The notes under the pieces are model-generated. The model had not been told where the DNA came from. It ran no database searches and saw only the letters and a list, made by a program, of their open reading frames with translations. From positions 16,041,606 through 16,105,605 of the forward strand of contig CM076666.1 in assembly GCA_038496675.1 (NCBI GenBank): DNA of 64,000 nt. The letters are read 5' to 3'. The position numbers and the translations under genes are program-made. Position 1 is the stretch's first letter. The number at the start of each line of letters is the position of its first letter. Origin of the DNA: Rachycentron canadum (lineage: Eukaryota; Chordata; Actinopteri; Carangiformes; Rachycentridae). Of this stretch, positions 1 to 13,000 are shown piece by piece.

Positions 1-26
1 TATATATATATATATATATATATATA
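1..26. repeat. (TA)n microsatellite
   Basis: Pure TA dinucleotide run at the left edge of the window, so its true length is unknown. It lies in the third intron of fibcd1. Confidence 0.95.
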
Positions 27-1240
27 CAGTATATAGGAAATTCTCTAGAGTGCTCACATATGGATTCATGAAGTAAACAAGTATACATTTATTCTCATAC
101 CCATGTCACAGAGAATAGTGTCTTCAAGCCATCAGCATGAAAGTCCAATGTACTGCCCATGAATAACTCTCGTACAGCGACTGATAAAAACCCCCTGACT
201 GTCAAATATAAACTGTAAGAGTAAAACTTCACTAACACATGCAACCTCTTCCTCATATAAAACTGCTGCAAATGAAGGTGCTGCACGTGCACAAAAAAAA
301 AAAACATTAATATGGGTTGTAATCCCTTCCAGATAGCTGACTGAACTGGGCACCTGTTACTACAAGGTTCCATAAGAAATAATAAGAACAGGAGCAACAC
401 TCCAACAGTCACAACAGGGCTGATGCAATCATTGTTACAACCTTGTACTGGATGCTGACTTAACCGTGTTATACAGTTTGAAAATACATGGAACTCATAC
501 ATAATTATTCCTTGTTATAGACACCAGACATTGTCCCCACTACATACAGTCTAATACAGTACAAAACATTAGCCGTGCAATAAATATCATCTTCAGAGAC
601 TCATCATGTTCATTCTCTGTTATGATCTCATCACTACTTATTGTGAGGTGTTGTAATTGTGTTCTCTCCATACACTGTGCATACAGGGCAGGAAATGCTT
701 TGCAGCTCATAAATTGACAAATGATTTCCTTACCAATGGGGAAGGAAAAAAAGTCTCTGTCTCTGTCGCCGTTATCATTACTATATAGCCGGGAGATAAC
801 AAATGAAAGTAAAGCTCGAAGAAATAATTCTGCAATGATACCTACTGTGAGATAACAATTCTGCTAAGATCTGAGGGATAATTTCTCTATTGATTGATTT
901 ATTATTTAATGCCACCCGGAATTCGGCTAAGTTTTAAGTAGCTGTGTTAAGTCAGGAGAAATGTGGAATGTCGCATGATGCATCGAGCTGCAAAACACTT
1001 ATCCAGCACTATTAATGGAGCCTCAACTGGTCTCACACGTTGTCCTTTGAAAACCATGTATCTCCTAAATGTCAAGTCTTCATGGCTTAAGAAAAATAGC
1101 CCTTCAACCCTTCAAGCATAATTTTATCTGAAAAATTCAAAATGACCAGATTTGGTGATACATGGTTTTTCAATGAGTAGCAGAACTTGGCGTGGAGTAT
1201 TGGTGTAATGGTCTCATTTTATAGGTTGCATTGCTGATAT

Positions 1241-1268
1241 TGATATGTCACCTTTACATGACATATCA
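1241..1268. repeat. short perfect inverted repeat (10-bp stem)
   Basis: TGATATGTCA at 1241-1250 and its reverse complement at 1259-1268 are separated by 8 bases. This is a simple hairpin with no known function; stems this short can arise by chance in AT-rich sequence. Confidence 0.6.
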
Positions 1269-1328
1269 GTAAGTGGGTATGTATTTAGACACGATATAGA
1301 TTAAAAATTTGAAAAATATGTGTGTTGT

Positions 1329-1560
1329 GGGCGGCACAGTGGTACAGTAGTTAGCACTGTCATCTCACAGGAGGACAGTTTCTCCTTGTGGCTGCGTGGG
1401 CTTCCTCCCACAGTCCAAAGACATGCCGGTTTAGGTTAGATTGTGGCACTAAAATAGTCTTAAGTGTTCATATGAGCGTGAATGGTTGTTCCTCTCTATA
1501 TGTCTGCCCTGTTGTAGACTTACCCTACTCTTGCCCAATGTCAACTGGGATATGGCTAAT
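1329..1560 (+). repeat. degenerate teleost dispersed repeat (GGGCGGCACAGTGG family)
   Basis: The stretch opens with GGGCGGCACAGTGGTACAG, then has the blocks TTAGCACTGTCATCTCACAG, CTTCCTCCCACAGTCCAAAG, GAGCGTGAATGGTTGT and CCCAATGTCAACTGGGATA in order. These blocks are diagnostic of a very abundant interspersed repeat in fish genomes that I know from memory, often classed as a tRNA-derived SINE. This copy lacks part of the 5' middle section and is diverged. The 117-codon open frame over it is incidental. Exact subfamily is not assignable by eye. Confidence 0.75.
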
Positions 1561-2600
1561 GACTGAGTCAATGAATATGTATATTGTCACATTCCTGGAA
1601 ACCAGCGGATGTTTACAACTGAGAATGAGCAGAGAGTCGAGCTACTTCAGGGTGCCACTAGACAGACACATATTCAAGCTTTCAGTTTTACTTTCACACT
1701 ATTGTCAGGAGCAGGTAGAAATTTTAGCAAACAACATCTGATAGGTAGCAGGTGTGCCAGCTAATTGCTCAATTGCATCAATTAGGCTGATGATGCCACA
1801 GGCCTAAACTGTGTGTAAGACAGGATATTAATAAAACACTCTACGTCATGTATCGTACTCCATTGCCCCTGGGGTAAAAGTGAGTCTGACGGCTTGAAAA
1901 TATAACTCTACTCTTATTTAACCTTCCTAGTACATGACTATGCCCAAACGTTTGCAGTTGTGTGTAGAAATGGATGAAACATCTACCATATTCTCACATC
2001 GTGCTTCTCACAGAAAAACGTGAAGAGAATCTCTCTTCCTCCATTATGCATACTGTATGCGATATGTGAATGGCCCACACTCTTGTGCTCCTTGGTTACC
2101 TATGTAAGGCAAATCCAACAGGGGAATGCCATTGGGTATGCTGTGCCTGGTTAAAAGCCTTCCGATGGGATGATGCCTCAGGCCATTCTCTGCCTCTCAG
2201 ATACACAGGGCAATGGACATGCAAGTCATTTCTCATATACACTTAAAAATTCCACATCCCTACCAAGGCCACGGGATAATGTGGATGAGATGTAGCCCAG
2301 GGAGGCATACTGATATCAGCAGGAGAGGCTGGGCTGGATGAATATGTGCTAAAATGGATAACAGACAGGCCACACTGGAATATAATTTTACAGAATATTG
2401 GAGTTGCATTTACAGAGGGAGGGATCAAGACATGAAGCAGAATAGAGTGGCAGGTTAAACATATAGGTAGCCAGTGATGTCTGAATGAATAATATATACA
2501 TATACAGAAACATTGAATATCAGACAGACAAATCTACAGAAAGAGAGTCCAGTCTTTCCACACAGGTACCTACGATCAAGTCACGCTTCATTTCTCTTAC

Positions 2601-2760
2601 CATTGGAGCAGCCCTTGAAGCGGGCCCCTCTGACTGGTGCCCTCTGTAAGTCGGCCTTGACACGCGCCTTCAGGCCCACGTTCTCCTTCTGCATGGCATT
2701 AAGGGCATCACTCACCGAGTTCACTACCTTCACCATGTTGATCTGGCTGTCTGACAGCAG
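2601..2760 (-). CDS. fibcd1: fibcd1 exon 3: end of coiled coil and basic linker
   Basis: 160 bases, phase 0 in, phase 1 out. It encodes 53 codons plus one base, beginning LLSDSQINMVKVVNSVSDAL and ending RGARFKGCSN. The acceptor reads TACATGTGTTGCAG and the donor ATG|GTAAGA. From memory the human protein has LLSESQ...LVNSVSDILDALQ...KADLQRAPARG...GC at the same place, and the block KADLQRAPVRGARFKGC is nearly identical here. The first half continues the heptad pattern of the stalk. The second half is rich in Arg and Lys, matching the polycationic stretch before the fibrinogen-like domain. The open frame reads through the donor by a few codons (KRNEA), which is intron sequence. The ATG upstream of the acceptor is not a start. 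Confidence 0.93.
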
Positions 2761-5700
2761 CTGCAACACATGTACAGTGGGAGAAAAGGGCACATTCACA
2801 GTTAAAGCCATTATGAGCATAATTATGCCCTATTGTTTTGTTTTCTTTTACCAACATAACTACCTCTGATTATTTCTCACAGTGAAGCAAGGTTTTTAAA
2901 ATCCTCCAGCAGACTCCATTTTAGTACATTTATAAAAATGACCCATTAGATGTTTAAAGTCATGATTTCTTAAAGGTCTTAAAAATTTTACCATATCAAA
3001 CTCAATTTTGAAACATGTAATGGTTAGCATTTATTCTGCTGTAATCATTAAATTAAATTGTCAGTGCCTGTGCTGAATTTAAATGGTGCTTGATTCAAAG
3101 GAGCCACATTTGTCAAGTAGTTCTGTAATTCTGAGCAGAACACCCGGTCCGAGTTATTTTGAAAAGGAAACATATTTATATAAGTACGAGAGTAGCAACA
3201 GTAGCATTAAGAAGGCATCAAATTTTCATTATGGCTGAACTACAAGAGAAATACATGACTTGCTCATCTTCTGTGTTTTTGTATTTTCTCCTTAGCAACT
3301 GCTCAAAGAACATTTCCTGCCCACAGTGATCGATGACTTTCAGGTCAGCGATTCAAAACTTTTATTTTATTTTTTTCCACTCTAATAAAGGAAGGAGACT
3401 CAGAAAATCATGATCATGCTTGCACCAAAGCACAATACATTCATAAAAGTCCAAATTCAATTAATTAATTAATTAATTAATCAATTAATTCACAATGCCC
3501 ACATTTTCTTAGCATTTCTCCTCTGGATTTGATGCCTTGTTAAGAGCATGTGGACACAGTGCTCTTTAGCTGCAAACTCAGATGTCAGGGTGTCCTTGAA
3601 CACACCAGCAAGGACAGTTTTCAAAGTAGCATCAACTACATGACCCTGTGACAAAATGACTGAAAAAAAAAACAAAAGTTGGATACATTGAATGTCTTCC
3701 TAGAAGACAGATCTGTTTATGCGTGATGTTTGGGTACTACTTGGTAATTAACACGAACATACTGGATTTATATTTTACTAATTTTGCAGTTAATGGGCTA
3801 CAGCATGCATTATATAAGCACTGGTACTGTATATCTTTCAGGGACCTTAAGAAACAGGTGCAAAGACGTCCTGTGTAGCAAAGACACCACATGGTTCCCA
3901 ATCCCATAATGCACCCTGGTGATCGCCATGAAACAGAAAAAGCCCTTTGGGAAGGCCGGTGATGAATGTGTGTGCCCGGACTAGCAGAGAGCAGGGTAAC
4001 CTCTCTGTTTCCTGCAGCCCTTTATGTGCTGCTCGTTGCAGAAAAGGTCGTTTTCACATATTGCCCCAGTTGGCCAATGCCTATGCCCAGCCAGGTGTTG
4101 GGACCCATATGTAGGCTACACATATGGTACTCTTGCCTATGCTCACATACAAGGCCCTAATTCTCTCACTCTCTTACTTTGGTCTTCCTCCACTCACTCT
4201 CATACACATGCACACACACAAAGACGTGGGGCTCAAAGTCATGCATAAGGGGTTCAGAGTCTACCATCAAAGGTATGTCTGAGCAGCTATATTCAGGTGT
4301 TAAACCTGCATTAGACAGAAGCACCAGTGGCCTTTCTCTGGCCTCAATAACTATGCAACACACCTCTGAGGCGCAGGAAGCTACACTGCAATCATATTAC
4401 ATGGACACTGGAGCTTTAACCCACACACACAGACACAAACAATACAACACATTTATGCCCACATGCAAGTACAAAGAAAGCTGCACACATAAATACAAAA
4501 CAGAAATGACCCATTGTGCACAGAAGCTAAGCAGGAGACAGCAAAGAAAACATGGTTTTCTGCTTTGTGAATGTATCATTATTCATTGTACCGCTTTTTT
4601 GTGTATGTGTGGAGGGTTAAGGCAATTTTTGTACATATTTTTAAAAGGTTCTGAGGTGATTAAATAGGCTTGTGTGCAAAGTTAACATTATTTTCAAGTG
4701 TTGTAATTTGTTTGCTAAGTATACACTGTATGTTTGTTTGTGTATGTTCAAAGGGAGAGACAAAAGCAGAGGAGTGTCTGCAGTCTTAATGCTAAGCCTT
4801 GACTGACACATCTATTAGGATCATGGAGTAATTAGCTCTCATTAGGCAGCCTTTTCATTGGCCCACAAAATCAGTTACACTGCAGCACTTAACACAAGGG
4901 GCCTCCTTCTGTGAGGCGAGGTTTAAAATTTGGGTGTTTTTTTTTTTTTTTTTTTTCGATTTGTGTCAGACTAATGAAAAGGGGTTGAATTAATGTTTCT
5001 AAAATAAGGCTTCTATTAAAAAACTCAACATGATTTGCACACTAATGTGCAAAGCACCTACAATCTTTTTTTTTTTTTTTTGGGTTGTTACTGTAGTTTA
5101 AATGCATGTGTAATGTTTTGATGACAACATTACACATGACTTATTTTTTACACATGAATTATTTTGCTGACGCTGACAACAAGGTGTGTGCTTTTCTGTG
5201 GGCCTAAATCAGATGTTCAATCAGGCAGAGATAAGCTCTCAGTGGGGTAAAGTCACAGAACAGGGAGGACTTGCAAGGCTGGAACTAGTTAAAAAAAAAA
5301 AAAGTAATTCAGTCACCATCTGCCTAATACAACAACATCTTCACCTCACAGGAAGAGGCTGTCCATCCAACTGGAGCCTGGAAGAGCAGATGGGAGAAGT
5401 GAACGGCGCCATGAAGTCACAAGTCACCATCTCTTTTCTCTTGGCTAGTTGAAAACAATTAAACCCTCAAGCACATTTGGCAACAAGTTCGAAAGGTGAT
5501 GAGAAAAAACTGAAATCTACCAACCGCTGCTTTGAGAGGAGTGGCAAACAGACGCGATAATGACGCACTGTTACCGTTAATGCTAAACAATGGAGTGTGT
5601 TATTTCTTTTCAATCACAGTCTGTATATTGGAAAATTAATTCTGCTCAGTTAGATCCTACTAGACCTGAAACAATTAGTCAAATGATCAATTAGTCAATC

Positions 5701-6905
5701 AACCGACAATGAATCCAATATTTTCATAGTTGCTTTATTCTTTATTTTTTTGTAAAAGCAACATTCTCATGCTGCAGCTTCTCTGCTTCTCTCTCAGTGT
5801 GAGGATTTACTGTTTTCCTCTGGCTTATATCATAAATGATATATACATATAACATTTGAGTATTGGACTGTTGATCAAATCCATTTATCAAGAAAATAAT
5901 TTGTAGAATAATTGCTAATGAAAATGATCATTACTTCTAGCTCTGCATTATATAATGGTCCAAATTTTAAGTCCTGCCAGATGCTGAGTTAGAAAAATGA
6001 ATTCATTCTGGGGATGTTAACGATTACCATCAGATGTCCTGAGGTAAAGCTAAATGTATTGACTTTTAACCCCATCCATTCCCATTAAGCTGCACTTTGC
6101 CAGACTCCCAGCCACTTCTCTGCTCACAGATCCACATCCTGAATTTTAGAGCACCCCACCAGCTTCTTCATCTCTTGGCAGCTGCGATGCAGATGCACAT
6201 CTTCATCTCCTCCACCTCCTCCTTTAAGAGCCTCTGGGTGGTTAATTGTTTTTCCTGTGTGTTCTTTCTCTGAAACCAATAAGCTACGCCTGAATGGGGC
6301 TTTTTTCCAGGAAAAATGCACATTTTGAATACTGGGACAAACCAAATTTAATTATGCATTAACAACACAAATAGGTTGTGTATTCTCCATTCACATCCTA
6401 AATTTTTCCTCATATTCGATAAGATGCTGATGATCAAACTGTTAAATTTTACAATCCAGCTGTCCTTCAGTTTACTATCAATAAATACTTAACTTATGGT
6501 ATGAAAGCAGTACACAAATGTTAGGTCAACGTCTGGCTCACTGCATCCCTCTGATTAAACAGTCTAGACATATGAGAAAGCTCTGAAGCAAAGGAACAAT
6601 GAATAAAAGATTACCCTGATGATAGACGGGACCTTCACACATAAAGGGAATGTTTTCATAGCAAATGTGTGTCATATCATACAGAGAGTCTCTTATCTTT
6701 GATCAGGCTTTTGATTTTGCCCATTTAGCGTAGGGGTGGGGGGCAAGAGTCCAGCTGTCAACGGAAATCAGGATTCATGAAATAAGGTGGTGGAATGAAA
6801 TGTAACCTAATGTTTCTGTGCCCTTATTCTAATAGTCCTTCACCCCTGCATCAATGCATACTGGTTTCGACATACTGTATATACGTATATATGCATGTAT
6901 ATATG

Positions 6906-6937
<32 letters not shown>

Positions 6938-6970
6938 TGTATGTATGTATATGTATATATATGTATATGT

Positions 6971-7057
<87 letters not shown>

Positions 7058-10000
7058 CTGCACATCTTGTTTGGTCCATAATAGGATAGAAGGTTGTTGC
7101 TCATGTTAAATGACTTAATGTGATTATGTTTTGTGTTATAAAACAAGATAGCATGTTTGGGCTGTTTTGTAGTATTTTTGGGCTATTTCTGCATTTACTG
7201 TATTTGCATTAATTAACACACTTTTATCTGTATTGAGCTGTTGTGCGGTGTTGTTTATCCCCCACAAACACTGAAATTCTTTATTGGTTTGACTTTATGT
7301 GTTAAATCTTAAACTACCAATTTTCTTTATTGAATTTAATTTCTGTATTATTGTATTATCACAACCCTGGCTAAAATGCTGCAACAAATACTCTGTCAAT
7401 ATTACTCTATGAAGTCCTCAAAGGGCTTTGTGTTGACCAGAACAAGCATCTTGAGGCAATACACGGTTTTCTGTTCTACGGTAGCAGAGGTTTGCCCCTC
7501 GATTCTTAGCGGAGGTTGTGGGTGTTGCTTGTCTGAAACATTAATATTCCACAGACATGATCCAGTTTAAACTATGACCCATGGTTCAAGGAAATCGTTA
7601 AGTCATGTCTTCCTCCAAGCCGTTACCTTCTTGCGGTCTTTTTGCAGAATTTAATGTCAAGTTGGTTGAATATGTGAACTACATTTTATGTGAGTTGCAC
7701 TTCTCCTATAGAAGATCATCCCCAGCTACTGGGCATTACATGGCCTGCACAGGGCCGTCAGAGCTAAGAATTAAATCACCAATTGTTAATATATATTTTG
7801 TTCCGGCCTGCACTATCAAAAGTTTGCACTGCTTACCATGAGAACAATCAATGAAGACAGCAACATAAGTGCCCTTTTAAGGGAAGACGTTTGAAGGTTT
7901 GCACTGCAGTAATCTCACAATGTTGAAGTAGTTTGAGATTTGGGTCATTTGGATTTGGTGTTAAAAATTTTGCTTGAATTTACATAAACTGATCCTGTGT
8001 TGATGCTCCTTTTTGTACATACAGAGACACAGTTTCTGTTGCTGTCAACAAGGAGCAGCACAAACAGCACACACCTCTCTTTTCAGACTTTGACATACAA
8101 CTACTGTGTGTCAACGAGGGGAGGCAAATGTCAGTTAGTTATTGCTTTGTATTGTGGCAAAAGTTCTCAGTGTCCATGTTTTTGCTTGATTAGATACCTG
8201 CAGGCTGTGGCTACCGAAAGGTGCTGAAATAACTTGGTTATATTTGTCTCAACTTCTTTTTAAATGTGATGCTTTTCTGGCTATATTCAATCTGGCTCAA
8301 GGCAGAATTATAACACCGAAACTGAACTAATGAAAGCATTAAATGACATTTGTCCAAATCCTGTTTCAGGAAAAGTGTCAGGGTCTCAGATTGCATCTAA
8401 AAATCATGAGCTATTGTTGTTGCTATTGGCCTTAATTAATCTGAGGTTTCAGTTCCAGGGCCTCTGAGGTTTAGAAGTATCTGAAGGAGGAGTGAAGGCA
8501 CTGACACACTGGCTCACATTAATAAATAATAACAAATTAAAATAATACACAACTCGGACTACAGTTGTCTGACTCTCTGGCTAGGTTGAGGCGATTAAAG
8601 CATACCACAGCGCACCTATATCATGTGACATCCTCCTCCCTTTCCACCTCCCCTGCCTTTTAACGCTTTGCTACAGGAAAGAACAACAACAACCTCTGAG
8701 CTAACAACCTACACACTGAAAGTGGCAAGTTTTAATAAAGACGTGGGTCGACATTCGTGTTTGCTGTTTTTTTTTTTTTTTCCTTTGCTGGGAATTAGTC
8801 ATTTTAATGATAGTGTGCTTGCCTCCCCACATGCAAACAAAACAGGTTCCCCTCTGACACTATTCTGCAGCTGCCCAAGATGACTGTGATTGGTTTAAAG
8901 AAATGCAAATAAGAAAGAGAGGTTTTTTAATTTTTTTTCCCCCCATAGCAGAATGTTAATGTTTGCAGCAAGAACATATTGCTGTACTTTGGGTTTCCAA
9001 TAAAGGAAGGAAATGGAATAAAGACTTTTTAAAGATACTAAGCCATCAGCTAAATATTTCTCTATTTTACTGGTCTTCCTCATCACCCTGATTTATTTGA
9101 TGTGGATATAAACTGTGTGTGTTTTGGTGTATCTTTCTATCTGAGGCTGCAACCTGTAAAAAAAAAAAAAAAAAAAAAAATCAAAACAGATTGGTCATAA
9201 ACCCACAGTAATCAGAGTCTCCTGCTCACCTCGGGGGCATGTGGAAGGGTTTCCGTCTATATGGCAGGGGTGAAACAGTTCTTCAGGGGGCTGCGATGCA
9301 CACAGAGCCATTACTAACACTGGCACAGTCAGCTCTGTGTCATCGTATAAATCAGAAGTCCTGGCCACAGGTGGCCCATAGATCACACAGTCACACCACG
9401 GTGTCAAGCAGAAACAGCGGATATGCACACCGCATGCCTTGCCTCAAAAGAGAAAATCAATCACCTGGAGTTTCTGGGCTGCCAGTACCACCTCCCTGTT
9501 GCTTCAGTGCCCAATGCTCTATGCCACCTTCACCACATTAACAACAGTAAAGAGACTGGCCCTCTATGCTTTCATTGTGCCTCCAATCAGCACCCATGGT
9601 TTCTTAGCCCACGGAGGCAGAGCACACCAATCCAGTGAGTTTTTGAGTGATTTCTAAACAATGTTGAACCCTGAGCTAAAAAGGTCTGGCTTAAAGAAAG
9701 GATTGGCAGGAGTGGAATGCATTCAGTTGTTTGAGCTGTATGGCTGGCAGCTATGAAATCTATTTACTGCAGAATGGAGAGACTGAGCCTGATGGGCCAA
9801 AATTAAGAGCATGTAGTGTAAAGATTTTCCACGCACATTCAGGAAATGGATCGTCAATAAATCAGTGTGGACAGTGTGAAACTAAAGGGGGTCTAATTAT
9901 GTTTTCATCCAATGTTGAGTCTGTTTTATTCATCTAGGGAAACATTATGTTATCTTACTGAATTAATGTGCAACTTGTTCTGTGTCTTGAATCATGATGG

Positions 10001-13000
10001 GCATTTCTTCCCCTGTGACCTCATCTTCAAACACTACACTGAGTAAGTTATACTCAGTGGAACATGAGCCCTATTTGCACTTTAATCTAGCCGTTACTGA
10101 GAGCATACAGTGTAAAGAGAAATTAGCATGGTCGAGTTGGTGCTGGATTAGTGAATGATGATGTTTTCATTGTGCAGCAGGAACAGGAAGGGACTAAATA
10201 ACACCAGGAGAAAACTTCCAAGTCCAATGAGCTGTCACACATCTTGAGGTGGTTTCGCAATCAATACATATTGATAGATGTTTCACAATCCAGTCCTCAA
10301 GCACCTCTGTACAGTACTTAAAGTCATGACTTCAGAGGTGAGTCTTTCACAGTGGATTCGGTGCATCTGTCTTGACTGCTCAACCAATCACTGACTAATT
10401 CAATTCAGCCTTAACAAAAGAGAGGCACAAACAGTAAAGCAACCTGTTACATTGGATTTCTACACAAAATGTCGATTTCCAGACACAATTGTGCTGCATA
10501 TGTGTGTGTGTGTGTGTGTGCTGCATGTTTGTGCGCCTCTCACCTGTATGAGGCGTCCCTGCTCAGTCTGCAGTGTGTTGAGGTCTTGCCCCAGGCTGCC
10601 TTGTCCCCTGCGTAGGGATTCATAGTCCATTTTCAGTTGCCCCGCGTGGGCTGACAGCTTGGCCACCTCCTCAGCCAGACTGACAAGCAGAGCCCGGTCC
10701 TGGCCTTTCACTGACTTCAGGTCGGAGTCATGGTCGGTCAGTGAGTGCAGCAGTGAGGTCTGCACGCCCTCCAGGCGCAAAAAGTTACTGTTATAGTCGG
10801 GACAGTTTGGGTCGATGAAGATGTTGATGCGAGAGCCGTCTCCTCTCTCCACAGTGACCAGGGCATTAGCTTCATCCTGATTGGTGGAGATGTGGGGTAA
10901 GCCATCGGACATGGGTGGGGCCTGGTAGTGATTCATAAAAAGGATGGTGCCAGTTACAGTGACAGCCAGCAAGACGGCCACGAAGAGCAGGATAGTGCAG
11001 AGCAGGTAGCTGCAGCTCATCCTCTGTAAGTAGAAATAAAGGAGGGTAGGAGGAGGGGAGGTAGGTAATAAGGAAGGAATGAGGGGAAAAAGATGTTCAG
11101 ATCACAATTGCTAGAACATAAAAAATTACAGCATAACACCTTTCTTATTCAAAAAGAAATGACTTTCATCCATCACTGGGGATATTTGAATGCCAGATGC
11201 TCAGTAATATAACCACATTCCCATCTGTCAGAATGTAGTTTTGAATGATTAATATAGCAACAGAATGTAGATTCCTTCAACCACCAGCCCACTCGAAACT
11301 CAAAGTTTTTTAAAACTTAGACCAAAACCAGACAAATTCTGTCCAAACACCCTGCATGAGAAGTAGGTGGAAGGTGCTGCCTTTAGACACCTCTGTGAAA
11401 CATACAGTAAGGGCACGAATGTTCAGTCTTTACATTTCTCATACAGGAAGGAAAATAATAAAAAAAAATCCTGAGAAAAATAGCATACAGGAAGAGAAAG
11501 TAAAACAAAAATGACTCAGAGAGCCAATAAGTTGTAAATGAAGAGAGAGGAGAATCCTCTTAAAGTAAAAAAGAAAAAAACAGCAGTCCTCTACCAGTAA
11601 CACAGTCTCCATTAACTGGACCATAAAAGGCCTATATGATGGCCCTTTATGATCCGGCACCTTTTTTCCACTCAGGTCAACAGAACTAGCAATGGATAGG
11701 AGAGAGCAATATGGCCCACCTATGCATGATTAACAATGCCTGGCTCCCCCTCATCTTCATCCAATGAATCAGCAGCTGGTCTCTGTCTGATTTTTTTTTT
11801 CTTCCCCCCCCCCAACACTGGACGCCGTTCTCTCTTTGAGAATGTGTGGGCAGGTGAGTGTGTTTGTTATTGGTTTGCATGTGGAAGTATGAGTGAGAGC
11901 AAGCTCATTAATATGTAAATTGTCAGCACAAGCACAGTGAAGCACACTAATAGACAGCTAATGGGCTGCTTTACGAGAAAGGTTTATGGTTTATTTAATG
12001 TGAAGAAAATCAATTGTGTTGTGCAGGAAACTCTCCTATCCAGTGTCTTTGGGTGGAAGTTGTGAAAATGCCCAAACAACCTGTCTATGCCAGGGCTGAA
12101 ATGTGGTGTCTATAGACAGTAAGTATGAATGGGGACTCACATGGGCTCCCGATTTTGTAGCCCACAGTGTTGGTCCATTGCTATGAAATATCTCCTATCT
12201 GAGATCTGAGGATGGGCCTCGATCCTAGCCCACCTTTGTCCAATTATGAGCCCACCTAACTGCACACAAAAAGGGGTTCATGTGAGGGTGATGATTTTCA
12301 CACATCGGCCTCATTTTTACCCCCTTGGCCTCATTCACAACTCACATGGGCAGGCGCATATGTGGCTTAGAGCCAGTGAGCAAATTTTGTTGAACCAGGT
12401 GAATCCCTGATGTATGCCTATGCTGTTTTTGTGTGTTGTTTTTTACAAAAAAATACTATTTTAGCAGCAATTTTTTAAAAATCCCACCCCTGAAACAAAC
12501 AACACACTAATGTGGACTTGGTGAATAAGAAAACATACTTATTCACCAAGTCTACAAAAAAACTTTATTGGGGGCTAGAGAGGAACACCATTTCTGACAG
12601 GGTGTTTCGAACATTCACGATCCTGCACATTTTGTTGATGTGTTATTTTAAAAAGGCCATTTGGTTGGATCTACATTGATTAAATTCATGCATTATTTAT
12701 TTATTTATTTATTTTATTTTTCCGCATTAGCCAGCTTCATTGCGACTGCTATTTTTCTGGACACCGTTGGCGCGTATGGAACCACTGTCGCTGAAAACTG
12801 CCCCTAGGCTGTGTTTGTCCAAATGGGTTGGAGACCACACACACACATACACACACAGATACAACATGCTGTCATGCCACTTACATTTCCAATGCACATG
12901 CACATACACACATAATTTGAGCACAGCTCCTTTCTGCCAAATGCTTGCAAGAGACAGGCAAGCACATTCACATATTGCACATGAAAAAAAACTGGAGCAC

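Larger units (their letters stand above)
1..2600 (-). other. fibcd1: fibcd1 intron after exon 3 (partial)
   Basis: The intron begins with a consensus donor, GTAAGAG on the minus strand, directly after exon 3, and continues past the left edge. I looked here for the first fibrinogen-domain exon and saw none. Contents are AT-rich unique-looking sequence, a TA microsatellite, a 10-bp hairpin near 1.25 kb and one dispersed repeat copy at 1.3-1.56 kb. The open frames here lack family motifs. Confidence 0.8.
2761..10543 (-). other. fibcd1: fibcd1 intron between exons 2 and 3 (7.8 kb)
   Basis: It is bounded by GTGAGAGG after exon 2 and TTGCAG before exon 3, phase 0. Contents are mostly AT-rich unique-looking sequence, with an AATT repeat (3.46 kb), poly-T runs near 4.94 and 5.07 kb, a 13-bp hairpin (5.1 kb), a MITE-like element (5.66-5.95 kb), a large compound microsatellite (6.9-7.06 kb), poly-A at 9.16 kb and a TG/CA tract beside the exon 2 donor. 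I saw no further exon with family similarity. One open frame ending in a good donor, near 9.23 kb on the minus strand, is discussed as a finding. Confidence 0.85.

Noticed and set aside
1190..1215. TTGGTGTAATGGTCTCA, resembling a tRNA A box
   Set aside because: No B box at the expected distance and no cloverleaf could be drawn.
1388..1741. 117-codon plus-strand open frame
   Set aside because: Its first half is the GGGCGGCACAGTGG dispersed repeat, a non-coding element; no protein family visible.
2243..2428. Minus-strand frame just downstream of fibcd1 exon 3, tested as a fibrinogen-domain exon
   Set aside because: No DGGGWT, SVFP or other fibrinogen-like domain motifs, and no suitable phase-1 acceptor recognised.
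4179..4667. 162-codon plus-strand frame
   Set aside because: Composition is His/Thr-rich from CA-rich DNA, with no domain, no supporting splice sites and intronic position on the opposite strand of fibcd1.
6829..7146. Several overlapping 60-105 codon frames rich in Cys/Val or His/Thr
   Set aside because: They are translations of the compound GT/TATG microsatellite and have no other sequence content.
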